Source: JBBDXI01 sp040902425
GTDB lineage: Bacteria; Planctomycetota; Phycisphaerae; Phycisphaerales; UBA1924
Direction: 5' to 3'
NCBI GenBank assembly: GCA_040902425.1
Contig: JBBDXI010000047.1
Location: forward strand, 1 to 28,684
Length of the DNA stretch: 28,684 bases
The stretch's first letter is position 1. The number at the start of each line of letters is the position of its first letter. The notes beneath the pieces were generated by a model that had not been told where the DNA came from, did no database searches, and saw nothing but the letters and a program-made list of their open reading frames with translations. Positions 1 to 7,350 of the stretch are shown piece by piece. A program made the translations under genes and the position numbers.

Positions 1-1863
1 GGGAGCCGGGCCCGCGGGGCGGCGTTCGGCGGGGGCGCCCTCGAGCCACACGGCCCGGAGCATGTCGGCGAGGCGGTGCATCTGGTCGGGCGCTGCGCAG
101 CCGCCGCGCGACATGGCCTCCAGGCCCTTGCGCAACGCCGGCTCCCCGCCCGTCTGGTACCCCATGTAGGCGAGCAGCAGCCCGGCGTCACGCCCCTGCG
201 GCGTGTCCTCGCCGCTCAGCTCGGTCAGCCGGTCCATCAGCGGGCCGACGCGGTCCGGGCGCGGCATCAGGTCCTGCGCGTACTTCACCGCCGCCATCTC
301 CGGGTGCTGAACCAGCAGCGAGCGGAGGTTGAGGGACGCCGAGAGGAACATGCCCGCGCCCAGCTCGGCGTTGACGCGCCCCGCCGCGGCCATGGGGTCG
401 CCCGGGCGGGCGCCCAGGGCCGAGGTGAAGCGCTCCTCGGCGTCGAAGTAGCGCCCGCCGGCGAGGTGGTCCTGGGCGATGCGCATCGCCTGCGCGTAGG
501 GGTCCATCCCCGTCGAGGGCGCCAAAACCTTCACCTCATCCCGCGCCGCGCGGAGCAGCCGGATGGTCTCCGGCGACATCCCCCTCGCGGGGTTCGTCGC
601 GTCGGGCAGCGTGGTCGGCGGGCGGGCCGCCCCGGTCGGCCCGGTGGCGCCGGTGCTCCCCGTGGCGCCCGTCGCGCCCGGCTGCGGCGGGAGCTCGTAC
701 CGCGGGGGCTGGTCGGGACGGGGCTGCTCGCGCGGGCGCTGGGCGTGGGGGTCCCGCGGCTGGCCCCAGGGGTTGCGCGGGTCGCGGAGTTCCTCGCGCA
801 GGTCGTCGAGCCGGCGCTCCCAGTCGGCGCGCTGGTCCTGGGCGCCGCCCTGCGCTGCCCCGGGGGCCGCCCCCGCACCCTGCGCTGCGGGGTCGCCCCC
901 GCGCGCGGCGATCTCGCGCTGCACCTCCGACATCGCGCTGCGCCGGACCCGGTCCATCACCTCGTCGTACGGCGCCCGCGTGTCCGCCCCGGTCTCGATC
1001 CGGTGCCGGATGCGGGTGTCCACGGGCTGCGCCTCGGTGCCGCGGGGCGTGAAGGGGTTGGGCGCCAGGTCCCCGTCGCGCTCGCGCTCGGAACCGGTGC
1101 GGGAATCCCCCGTCGGGGCCCCGGTCGGCGCCCCCGTCGCAGGGAGGCCCGGGACCGCCCCCGCGCCCTGGCCCGGCAGCGTGCTCCACGCCGCGCCCTG
1201 CTCCATCGCGATGCCGCGGAGGGATGAGGCGGTGACCAGCCGCGTCACGCCCTGCTCGTCGCGCACCTGCGCCAGCAGCGAGGGGCGAAGGTCCCGGCTG
1301 GAATTGAACGCCGCGGGCGAGCGCAGCCCGGGCGTTATATCCATCTCGGTCCCGGGGCGCGGGGCCGTCATGATGTCGCTCCCCAAAGGTCCGGCAACCC
1401 GGGGCGGCTCCTGCACGCTCGCCGCCGTCGCCCCGGTCCCGAACCGCCGCACCGTCGGCACGCCGTAGCCGATCGGCGGGGGGTTGTTCCCCGTCGTGGC
1501 CGCGAACTGGTACTGCAGCGCATCGGTCCCGCGGATGCCCAGGCCCCCCAGGCCGGAGTACACCGAGTCGCGCCGGAAGGCGTAGAGGTCGTTGGAGCCC
1601 AGCCGCGTGAACATCTCCCCCGGGGCGCTGTACCCCACATCCGCCCGCAGCGACATCCCGCCCGGGATGTTCCCGGTCACGATCGCGTTGCGAAAACGCA
1701 CCTCCTCGGCGATGTTCCGACCGGCGGGGTTCACACCGCCCGAGCCGACCTGGAGGTTGCGGTCCAGCGCGTGCTGGGCGAGGGCCGGATGGGCGGCCGC
1801 GGCGAGGCCGCAGAGGCCCGCGATCCAGGCGGCGCAGCGCGGCGGGTTACGGCGGGTGTTCAT
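1..1863 (-). CDS. Secreted protein with collagen-like triplets and a TPR-like C-terminal region (C-terminus beyond window)
   Basis: An uninterrupted 621-codon frame runs from an ATG at 1863 off the left edge, so the C-terminus is missing. The ATG follows a good Shine-Dalgarno (AGGGAGG, 6 nt away). Residues 1-29 form a signal peptide: Arg-rich start, hydrophobic core and ALA|Q cleavage site, so export is expected. The middle is low-complexity and rich in Pro, Gly, Arg and Gln. It includes about six collagen-like G-x-T triplets (GATGATGSTGATGPTGAA, around residues 395-412). From about residue 450 the sequence looks helical and TPR-like (AQDHLAGGRYFDAEERFTSA; ELGAGMFLSASLNLRSLLVQ). It lies 67 bp downstream of the single-pass membrane protein gene and is probably co-transcribed with it. 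I do not recognise a named family. A scaffold or surface role is inference only. Confidence 0.8.
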   Translation of the reverse strand, partial: MNTRRNPPRCAAWIAGLCGLAAAAHPALAQHALDRNLQVGSGGVNPAGRNIAEEVRFRNAIVTGNIPGGMSLRADVGYSAPGEMFTRLGSNDLYAFRRDSVYSGLGGLGIRGTDALQYQFAATTGNNPPPIGYGVPTVRRFGTGATAASVQEPPRVAGPLGSDIMTAPRPGTEMDITPGLRSPAAFNSSRDLRPSLLAQVRDEQGVTRLVTASSLRGIAMEQGAAWSTLPGQGAGAVPGLPATGAPTGAPTGDSRTGSERERDGDLAPNPFTPRGTEAQPVDTRIRHRIETGADTRAPYDEVMDRVRRSAMSEVQREIAARGGDPAAQGAGAAPGAAQGGAQDQRADWERRLDDLREELRDPRNPWGQPRDPHAQRPREQPRPDQPPRYELPPQPGATGATGSTGATGPTGAARPPTTLPDATNPARGMSPETIRLLRAARDEVKVLAPSTGMDPYAQAMRIAQDHLAGGRYFDAEERFTSALGARPGDPMAAAGRVNAELGAGMFLSASLNLRSLLVQHPEMAAVKYAQDLMPRPDRVGPLMDRLTELSGEDTPQGRDAGLLLAYMGYQTGGEPALRKGLEAMSRGGCAAPDQMHRLADMLRAVWLEGAPAERRPAGPAP

Positions 1864-1930
1864 GGCGATCCTCCCTGACCGCTGATCATATGAGCCCCGC
1901 GAGGGCCGTCGGGCGCCGGGGGCCGGAGGC

Positions 1931-2551
1931 TCATTCCGGGTCGAAGGGGGCACTGGCGGCCGGGGCCCCCAGGCCGGTGCGGAGGGCGTCGGCGGGGGAC
2001 CGGGGCCCCACGATGTAGTAGACCAGCCCGCCCCGGCGCCACACGGTGATCGTCGGGGCCGCCGGGCCCGTCCCCTCCAGCGAGAAGGCGCGGTCCTCGG
2101 GGAGCACGGGGTTCCACATGTACTTCTTGAGGAAGAGGCTGGCGGTCTTGTCGGTGCCGCCGGAGGCGTCGGTGCGGAAGACCAGCTGCGCCCCGGGCCC
2201 GGCGCCGGGGATCGTCGATTCCCGCGCCCCCACGAACGAGGGGCCCTTGCGCTCCTCGAAGAGCTCCTCGACGGTCTTGCGCGTCCCCAGCCAGATGCCC
2301 AACTGGTCGCTGAGCTTCGCGGCGTCCGTCAGCGGGAGCACGCCGGGGTTGGTCGATGCGGAGCGGTGCTGGTCGGAGACGGCCCGGGCGATGTCGCCGC
2401 CGTCGGGCGCCGTCATCTCGCCGCTCGACTCCTCCGTCTCCCGGATGTAGCGCTGGAAGACGACGTAGCCGCCGACCAGCGCCGCGAGGATGACCAGGTA
2501 CACGACGAGGCGGCCGACGGGGATGAAGCCGGGGCGGACGGGGACGCTCAT
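1931..2551 (-). CDS. Single-pass membrane protein of unknown function
   Basis: This 206-residue protein has one membrane segment near the N-terminus (about residues 12-32, VVYLVILAALVGGYVVF), followed by a roughly 170-residue soluble part. The polarity of the charges suggests the soluble part lies outside the cytoplasm. The ATG at 2551 follows a GGAGG site 8 nt upstream. The soluble part contains a WLGTRKTVEELFEERKGPSFVG segment and a C-terminal beta-rich stretch (PTITVWRRGGLVYYIVGP). No catalytic motif is visible and I do not recognise the family. It is divergent from metG and 67 bp upstream of the collagen-like secreted protein, so the two probably form an envelope-related operon. Confidence 0.8.
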   Translation of the reverse strand: MSVPVRPGFIPVGRLVVYLVILAALVGGYVVFQRYIRETEESSGEMTAPDGGDIARAVSDQHRSASTNPGVLPLTDAAKLSDQLGIWLGTRKTVEELFEERKGPSFVGARESTIPGAGPGAQLVFRTDASGGTDKTASLFLKKYMWNPVLPEDRAFSLEGTGPAAPTITVWRRGGLVYYIVGPRSPADALRTGLGAPAASAPFDPE

Positions 2552-2628
2552 GGCTGAGACCTCCGGGACAGGCCCGGGAGCATAGGGGCCGGCGTGCGGG
2601 CGCGGCGCGCGGGGGCAGCGCCGATCCC

Positions 2629-2634
2629 TACACT
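2629..2634 (+). promoter_or_regulatory. TANNNT -10-like box for metG (probable leaderless start)
   Basis: TACACT lies 6 nt before the metG ATG, and no Shine-Dalgarno is present. A -10 element here would place transcription initiation at or next to the A of ATG. No convincing -35 is visible. Confidence 0.5.
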
Positions 2635-2640
2635 TTCGCC

Positions 2641-4335
2641 ATGCCCGCCGGCACCCCGTACTACATCACCACGCCCATCTACTACGTCAACGACCGGCCC
2701 CACATCGGGCACTGCTACACCACCCTCCTGGCCGATGTGGCCGCGCGGTTCCAGCGGCTGATCCGCGGCGAAGCCCCGCCCGCCAGCGGCACGGGCGTCC
2801 CGCCTGTGTCTTCTGTGTTCCTCCTCACCGGCACCGACGAGCACGCCGACAAGGTCGTCACCAGCGCCCGCGATCACGGCGTGACCCCCCAGGCCTGGGC
2901 CGACCGCAACGCCGCCGAGTTCCGCGCCGCCTTCGAGCTCATGGGGTGCGAGTTCGACGACTTCATCCGCACCACCGAGCCGCGCCACAAGGACAGGGTC
3001 CCCGGGTACATCGAGCGCCTCCAGAAGTCGGGCGCCGTCTACAAGGGCGAGTACACCGGGTGGTACGACCTCAACCAGGAGGAGTACGTCACGGAGACCG
3101 CGGCCAAGGAGGCAGGCTTCAAGAGCGCCGTCTCCGGCAAGCCCCTGGTGAAGCGGACCGAGCCGTGCTACTTCCTCAAGCTGTCGCAGTTCGGCGCGAG
3201 GCTGACCGAGCACATCGAGAAGAACCCCACCTTCATCCAGCCCGACGCCCGCCGCAACGAGACCCTGGGACGCATCCGCGGCGGCCTCCAGGATGTCCCC
3301 ATCTCGCGCCCCGTGACCGACGACGCGGCCACGCAATGGGGCGTGCGGATGCCGGGCGACCCCTCGCACCGGATCTATGTCTGGATCGACGCGCTCTTCA
3401 ACTACCTGACGGTGGTGGACACGCCGGAGCGGCGGGCGTGGTGGCCGCCGGCGGTGCAGGTGCTGGGGAAGGACATCCTCTGGTTCCACGCGGTGATCTG
3501 GCCGGCGATGCTGATGGCGATGGGCGAGCCCCTGCCGCAGCGGATCTACGCCCACGGCTGGTGGATCAGCGAAGGTCGGAAGATGAGCAAGAGCCTGGGG
3601 AACTTCATCGAGATCGAGCAGTTGCGGGCGTACGCCGGGCGCTACGGGCTGGATGCGCTGCGGTGGTACCTGGTGACACAGGGGCCGCTGGGCGCCAACG
3701 ACGCCGACTTCGCGCACGCGAAGTTCGTGGAGGTGTACAACGCGGACCTGGCGAACGGGATCGGCAACTCGGCGAGCCGCGTGAGCAACATGATCGCGAA
3801 GTACTTCGACGGGAAGGTGCCGCCTTTCCCCGGTGGAGGAGCCCCGCGCAGCGGGGCGGAAGGGGCTACCGCTCCGACGGCTTCTGCCAACTCTTCCCCT
3901 CTTCCGGATTTTCCCTCCCTCACCCGCCGCGCCGCCGAGGCCGCCCTCACCGAGGCCGGCGACTTCGACCTGATCGCCGCCTCCCACCACGGCATCGAAA
4001 TCGTCCGCGCCGTCGATGGCTACATTAACCAGACCGAGCCCTTCAAGCTGGCCAAGCGCGTCGAGACCGAGCCCGGCGCGAAGGACCAGCTCGCGGGAAT
4101 CCTCTACACCTGCGCCGAGGCCCTGCGCATCGCCTCGCTCTTCTTCTCCCCCACGATGCCCGCCAGGATGGCGGACCTCTGGAAACGCTGGACCTGCACG
4201 CCGCCCCCCGGCGTCCCCCTCGCCGAACTCGCCCGCTTCGGCGGCCCCCACGGCCTCACGCCCGGCCAGCCCATCGAGAAGGGCGAAGCCCTCTTCATGC
4301 GGGCCGACCCCGCCGAGCCGGCGCCCATCAGGTGA
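2641..4335 (+). CDS. metG: Methionyl-tRNA synthetase
   Basis: This cytosolic class I aminoacyl-tRNA synthetase charges tRNA-Met. The nucleotide-binding HIGH motif is at residues 21-24 and KMSKS at 314-318. The conserved LLTGTDEHADKV and YVWIDALFNYLT segments are present. The protein has 564 residues and stops after the anticodon-binding helical domain, so the C-terminal tRNA-binding (EMAP-like) domain found in many homologues is absent. The CxxC zinc pairs of the E. coli-type connective domain are missing; that stretch reads GWYDLNQEEYVTETA. There are two unusual insertions. A segment of about 15 residues (around 45-59, GEAPPASGTGVPPVS) comes just before LLTGTDEH and coincides with a hairpin repeat at 2789-2809. 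A Gly/Ala/Ser-rich stretch (about residues 397-420) contains a second hairpin at 3841-3857. The ATG has no Shine-Dalgarno but a TACACT box. Confidence 0.96.
   Translation: MPAGTPYYITTPIYYVNDRPHIGHCYTTLLADVAARFQRLIRGEAPPASGTGVPPVSSVFLLTGTDEHADKVVTSARDHGVTPQAWADRNAAEFRAAFELMGCEFDDFIRTTEPRHKDRVPGYIERLQKSGAVYKGEYTGWYDLNQEEYVTETAAKEAGFKSAVSGKPLVKRTEPCYFLKLSQFGARLTEHIEKNPTFIQPDARRNETLGRIRGGLQDVPISRPVTDDAATQWGVRMPGDPSHRIYVWIDALFNYLTVVDTPERRAWWPPAVQVLGKDILWFHAVIWPAMLMAMGEPLPQRIYAHGWWISEGRKMSKSLGNFIEIEQLRAYAGRYGLDALRWYLVTQGPLGANDADFAHAKFVEVYNADLANGIGNSASRVSNMIAKYFDGKVPPFPGGGAPRSGAEGATAPTASANSSPLPDFPSLTRRAAEAALTEAGDFDLIAASHHGIEIVRAVDGYINQTEPFKLAKRVETEPGAKDQLAGILYTCAEALRIASLFFSPTMPARMADLWKRWTCTPPPGVPLAELARFGGPHGLTPGQPIEKGEALFMRADPAEPAPIR
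2789..2809. repeat. Hairpin repeat with GGCG-TCC-CGCC core, in frame within metG
   Basis: GCACGGGCG / TCC / CGCCTGTGT forms a stem with one G-T type mismatch. It encodes GTGVPPV, inserted before the LLTGTDEH motif of MetRS. The same core with a different stem occurs in the P-type ATPase gene at 27375-27395. Confidence 0.55.
3841..3857. repeat. GC hairpin in an inserted low-complexity segment of metG
   Basis: GCCCCGC-GCA-GCGGGGC is a perfect 7-bp stem with a 3-nt loop. It sits in a Gly/Ala-rich insertion (roughly 3829-3900) that breaks the MetRS helical domain alignment. It resembles a repeat-derived insertion, but no second copy is in this window. Confidence 0.45.
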
Positions 4336-4357
4336 CGCGCCGCCGGGCCTCGGTGCG

Positions 4358-4363
4358 TAAGAT
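4358..4363 (+). promoter_or_regulatory. TANNNT -10-like box for the 78-residue protein gene
   Basis: TAAGAT lies 6 nt before the ATG at 4370 and no ribosome-binding site is seen. It lies in the 34-bp gap after metG, so the small gene can be transcribed on its own. Confidence 0.5.
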
Positions 4364-4369
4364 GGCGGT

Positions 4370-4606
4370 ATGACCATCGACGCGCTGCGCGAAGCCCGCG
4401 AGGGCCGACCCTTCAAGCCGTTTACGCTCCACCTGGCGGACTCGCGCAGCGTGCGCATCCCGCACCCTGACTTCCTCTACATGCCCCCAAAGAACCCGCG
4501 CACGATCGTGATCTCGACCGTCTCCGGTGGCATCCGCCTTATCGATCTGCTGATGGTCGTCGAGATCGAGTTCGAGGACTCCCGCCGCGGCCGCAAGGCC
4601 GGTTGA
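4370..4606 (+). CDS. Small conserved planctomycete-type protein (VPHP/PPKNP family), copy 1
   Basis: This 78-residue protein has no signal peptide or membrane segment. Its signature runs GRPFKPFTLHLADSRSVRIP-HP-D, MPPKNP, TIVIS and a final hydrophobic strand LLMVVEIEFE, suggesting a small beta-rich fold. It is a clear paralogue of the protein at 6542-6766: the PF+PFTL.L, VR(I/V)PHP, PPKNP, T.GG(I/V)RL.D and VE(F/I) positions match. From general knowledge, similar short proteins are very numerous in planctomycete genomes and have no assigned function. The gene is convergent with the antiporter gene, whose stop is 8 bp away. The function is unknown. Confidence 0.8.
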   Translation: MTIDALREAREGRPFKPFTLHLADSRSVRIPHPDFLYMPPKNPRTIVISTVSGGIRLIDLLMVVEIEFEDSRRGRKAG

Positions 4607-4614
4607 GCTCGCGG

Positions 4615-6384
4615 TTACTCCCGCAGCCACAGCTGCCGCAGCGCCCGCCCCATCTTCTCGATGGTCGCCTCCTCCACACCCCGCCGCCGCATTACCTGCG
4701 TCGCCAGGGCGATCCCCACCTCCGCCTCCTCCAGCACCGCCGTCGCGGCCCCGGCCGCGTGCAGGGCCTCGCGGTCCTGCAGGTAGCGGGCGCGGATCGT
4801 GATCTCGACGTCCGCGTTCAGCTCTCGCGCCGCCAGCACGAGCTGCACCGCGTTCTCCGCGTCGGGGAGCGTCAGCACCAGGTGCGCCGCCCGCCGGATG
4901 CCCGCCTGCTCGAGGATGTCCGCGCGGGTCGCGTCGCCGTAGATCGCCGGGCGCCCCTGGCGCGTCAGGCCCCGCACCGTCTCGGCGTTCAGGTCCACGA
5001 TCACCGTCTCCAGGCCCGTGTCGCGCAGCACGGCGTCCACCGCACGCCCCACCGGCCCGTAGCCGACGATGATGGCCAGCGGCTTGCCGCTCTCGGGCCC
5101 GCCCTCCGGCGGCACGCTCAACGAGCGCATCCGCCGGTCCGCGCGTGCGTTGAGCAACCCCCACAGGCGCGGCCGGCGCCGCAGCCACGCCTCGATCCCC
5201 CCCAGAGACTTGAACAGGATCGGGTTCAGCGTGATCGAGACCATCGCCGCGGCGATCAGCACGTGCGTCCCCTCCTCCGGGATCAGCCCGTGCTCGCGCG
5301 AGACCTCCGCCAGGATGAACGAGAACTCGCCGATCTGCGCGAGCCCCACCGCCACGATCAGCGCCGTCCGCGCCGGGTAGCCCAGCAGCGCCACGATCAG
5401 CAGCGCCGCCGCCGGCTTGGCCAGCAGCACGATCCCCAGCCCCGCCGCCACCATGCCCGGGTTGGTCACGAGGAAGGTCGGGTCGAAGAGCATCCCCACG
5501 GAGACGAAGAACAGCACGGCGAACGCGTCCCGCATGGGCAGCGCATCGGACGCCGCCTGGTGGCTCAGGGGCGACTGGCCCACGACCATCCCCGCCAGGA
5601 ACGCCCCCAGGGCCACCGAGGCCCCGAACACCTTGGCCGACCCGACGGCCACGGCGATCGAGAGCACCAGCACCGTCAGCGTGAAGAGCTCCCGCGAGCG
5701 GAGCCTCGCCACCCTCATCAGGATCCAGGGCACCACCCTCGACCCCGCCAGGAACACCAGCGCCAGCAGCACCGCCAGCTTGCCCACCGCCCAGCCGATC
5801 GACGTGAGCGCCGAGGCCGTCGCCTCCTCCGGCGCGCCCCCCGCGCCCGAGCCGGCGCCCATCGCTCGCGCCAGGACCGGCACCAGCACCAGCAGCAGCA
5901 CCGTGAAGATGTCCTCCACGATCAGCCACCCCACCGCCACCCGCCCGTGCTCGGTCGTCAGCAGGCCCCCATCCATCAGCACGCGGAGCAGCACCACCGT
6001 GCTCGCCACGGCCATCGCCATCCCCAGCACCAGCCCGGCGCTCAGCGGCCAGTCGAAGATCGTGAAGAACAGCGCGCCCCCGAGCGCCGTGGCCACCAGG
6101 CTCTGCACCACCGCGCCGGGGACGGCCACCCGCCGCACCGCCAGCAGCTCGTGGAAGTGGAAGTGCAGCCCCACGCCGAACATCAGCAGGATCACGCCCA
6201 CCTCCGCGAGCTGGTGCGCGATCCCCACATCCCCCACGAACCCCGGCGTGAACGGGCCGATCACCACCCCCGCCAGCAGGTAGCCCACGATGGGCGACAG
6301 CCCCAGGCGGTGGGTGAGAATCCCCAGCACCCACGCGGCCGCGAAGGCCCCGGCGACGGTCGTGATCAGCGGCAGGTCGTGCAC
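4615..6384 (-). CDS. ybaL: CPA2-family monovalent cation:proton antiporter with C-terminal RCK/TrkA-N domain (YbaL/Kef type)
   Basis: This is an inner-membrane antiporter of 589 residues. Residues 1-400 hold about a dozen membrane segments of the Na+/H+ exchanger fold, with Kef-family signatures such as PLVGYLLAGV-like PIVGYLLAGVVIGPFTPGFV (31-50), ILLMFGVGLHF (65-75), WLIVEDI (153-159) and LAQIGEFSFIL (348-358). Residues 435-545 form a TrkA-N/RCK nucleotide-binding domain with GYGPVG (441-446) and GDATRADIL. The layout and many segments match E. coli YbaL closely from memory. Family members exchange K+ or Na+ for H+ and are gated through the RCK domain; the actual ion is not readable here. 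The start is GTG at 6384 with TAATCT 6 nt upstream and no Shine-Dalgarno. The gene is convergent with the small protein at 4370 and divergent from its paralogue at 6542. Confidence 0.93.
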   Translation of the reverse strand: MHDLPLITTVAGAFAAAWVLGILTHRLGLSPIVGYLLAGVVIGPFTPGFVGDVGIAHQLAEVGVILLMFGVGLHFHFHELLAVRRVAVPGAVVQSLVATALGGALFFTIFDWPLSAGLVLGMAMAVASTVVLLRVLMDGGLLTTEHGRVAVGWLIVEDIFTVLLLVLVPVLARAMGAGSGAGGAPEEATASALTSIGWAVGKLAVLLALVFLAGSRVVPWILMRVARLRSRELFTLTVLVLSIAVAVGSAKVFGASVALGAFLAGMVVGQSPLSHQAASDALPMRDAFAVLFFVSVGMLFDPTFLVTNPGMVAAGLGIVLLAKPAAALLIVALLGYPARTALIVAVGLAQIGEFSFILAEVSREHGLIPEEGTHVLIAAAMVSITLNPILFKSLGGIEAWLRRRPRLWGLLNARADRRMRSLSVPPEGGPESGKPLAIIVGYGPVGRAVDAVLRDTGLETVIVDLNAETVRGLTRQGRPAIYGDATRADILEQAGIRRAAHLVLTLPDAENAVQLVLAARELNADVEITIRARYLQDREALHAAGAATAVLEEAEVGIALATQVMRRRGVEEATIEKMGRALRQLWLRE

Positions 6385-6390
6385 GGGCGA

Positions 6391-6396
6391 AGATTA
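6391..6396 (-). promoter_or_regulatory. TANNNT -10-like box for the antiporter gene
   Basis: On the minus strand TAATCT ends 6 nt before the GTG at 6384. It supports that GTG as the true start in the absence of a ribosome-binding site. Confidence 0.5.
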
Positions 6397-6527
6397 GCGG
6401 ATCGCACGCCCCATAAACACCCGCCCCGCGCCCGCCCGGCGCAGCGCCCCCCGTGCCATTCGTTCATCCCGCGCGTGTGAACCGCCGGTGGGCCGCCGAA
6501 GCGCGAGGCGCGCGGGGCCCGGCGCGG

Positions 6528-6533
6528 TATAGT
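6528..6533 (+). promoter_or_regulatory. TATAGT -10-like box for the 74-residue protein gene
   Basis: TATAGT, close to the TATAAT consensus, ends 8 nt before the ATG at 6542. No Shine-Dalgarno is present. Confidence 0.55.
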
Positions 6534-6541
6534 CCGCCCCC

Positions 6542-6766
6542 ATGAAGCGCGACGTCCTGGCCCGTGCCGCCACCGCCCGCCCCTTCCGACCCTTCACCCT
6601 CCGCCTGCGCTGCGGCGGCGCGGTCCGCGTCCCGCACCCGGAGGTCATCTTCCTCCCCCCCAAGAACCCCAGCATGATCGTGGTCGCCAAGCCCACCGGC
6701 GGCGTCCGCCTCACCGACGTCGCCTCGATCGCCAGCGTCGAGTTCCCCGCCGAGAAGGCGGGGTAG
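6542..6766 (+). CDS. Small conserved planctomycete-type protein (VPHP/PPKNP family), copy 2
   Basis: This 74-residue paralogue of the protein at 4370-4606 shares RPF+PFTLRL, VRVPHPEV, LPPKNPSMIVV and GGVRLTDVASI..VEF. It is followed after 2 bp by the zinc-ribbon gene at 6769, so the two are almost certainly translated from one message. The two copies bracket the antiporter gene, which suggests a local duplication or a functional link to it. Neither can be proved from sequence. The function is unknown. Confidence 0.8.
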   Translation: MKRDVLARAATARPFRPFTLRLRCGGAVRVPHPEVIFLPPKNPSMIVVAKPTGGVRLTDVASIASVEFPAEKAG

Positions 6767-6768
6767 CG

Positions 6769-7350
6769 GTGGGCATCGCCGCGGCGTACCCCGGCATCGT
6801 GCTGGCGCGGCAGGCGCAGCAGTGGCTCGTTCAGCACGGGATCGCCGCCCGGGTGATGGGCGAGCTGGATGCGCTCGGCGGGGCCGGGCTGGCGTCCAAG
6901 GGGGGCGGCTTCGGTGTGACGGTCGATGACGCGCTGGAACCGGCGGCGCGGGAACTCCTCCGCGAATGGGAGCGGATGCCCCCGCTGGCGGCCGCCGATC
7001 TGGAGGCGCAGGCCACGCCCGACCTGTCGCGGCTCGATCCGCGCGTGCTCGCGCCCTGCCCGTCGTGCGGCGAGCGCCTCCCCCTGGACGCCTCGGTGGC
7101 CCACTGCCCGGCGTGCGCGGCCCCGGTATCGGTCACCGACGTCCTGCTCGCCCGGCACGGGCCGGAACTGCTGGCCTTGTGCTACGAGGACACCTCCGAG
7201 CCCCTGGATGGCGAAGCGATCGACGCGCTGGACCTGCGGTGCCCCCGGTGTGAGTACGCCTTGCGCGGCCTGGGGCGCTCCGGCGCGTGCCCGGAGTGCG
7301 GCGAGCCGTACACCAAACAAGGGATCATCCAGTCCCGGTCCGGGCTCTAG
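6769..7350 (+). CDS. DUF2007-like N-terminal domain with two zinc ribbons
   Basis: This 193-residue cytosolic protein starts at a GTG 2 bp after the preceding stop. Residues 7-67 (IVLARQAQQWLVQHGIAARV ... DDALEPAARELLREW) look like the short ferredoxin-like fold annotated as DUF2007 or 'putative signal-transducing protein'. Two CxxC...CxxC ribbons follow. The first is CPSCGERLPL...HCPAC around residues 85-108. The second, CPRCEYALRGL....CPECG, is near the C-terminus. The second ribbon belongs to the same type as the C-terminus of the membrane protein at 9260-9994. The stop codon overlaps the stop of the convergent dehydrogenase gene (shared CTAG at 7347-7350). The binding partner is unknown. 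Confidence 0.85.
   Translation: MGIAAAYPGIVLARQAQQWLVQHGIAARVMGELDALGGAGLASKGGGFGVTVDDALEPAARELLREWERMPPLAAADLEAQATPDLSRLDPRVLAPCPSCGERLPLDASVAHCPACAAPVSVTDVLLARHGPELLALCYEDTSEPLDGEAIDALDLRCPRCEYALRGLGRSGACPECGEPYTKQGIIQSRSGL

Noticed and set aside
2548..4458. Long minus-strand open frame opposite metG
   Set aside because: It is a shadow caused by high GC and codon bias. It has no family motif, while the plus strand encodes an unmistakable MetRS.
4328..6480. Long alternative frames over the antiporter gene on both strands
   Set aside because: Gly/Arg/Pro-rich or His/Arg-rich low-complexity translations without motifs. The antiporter frame matches YbaL throughout.
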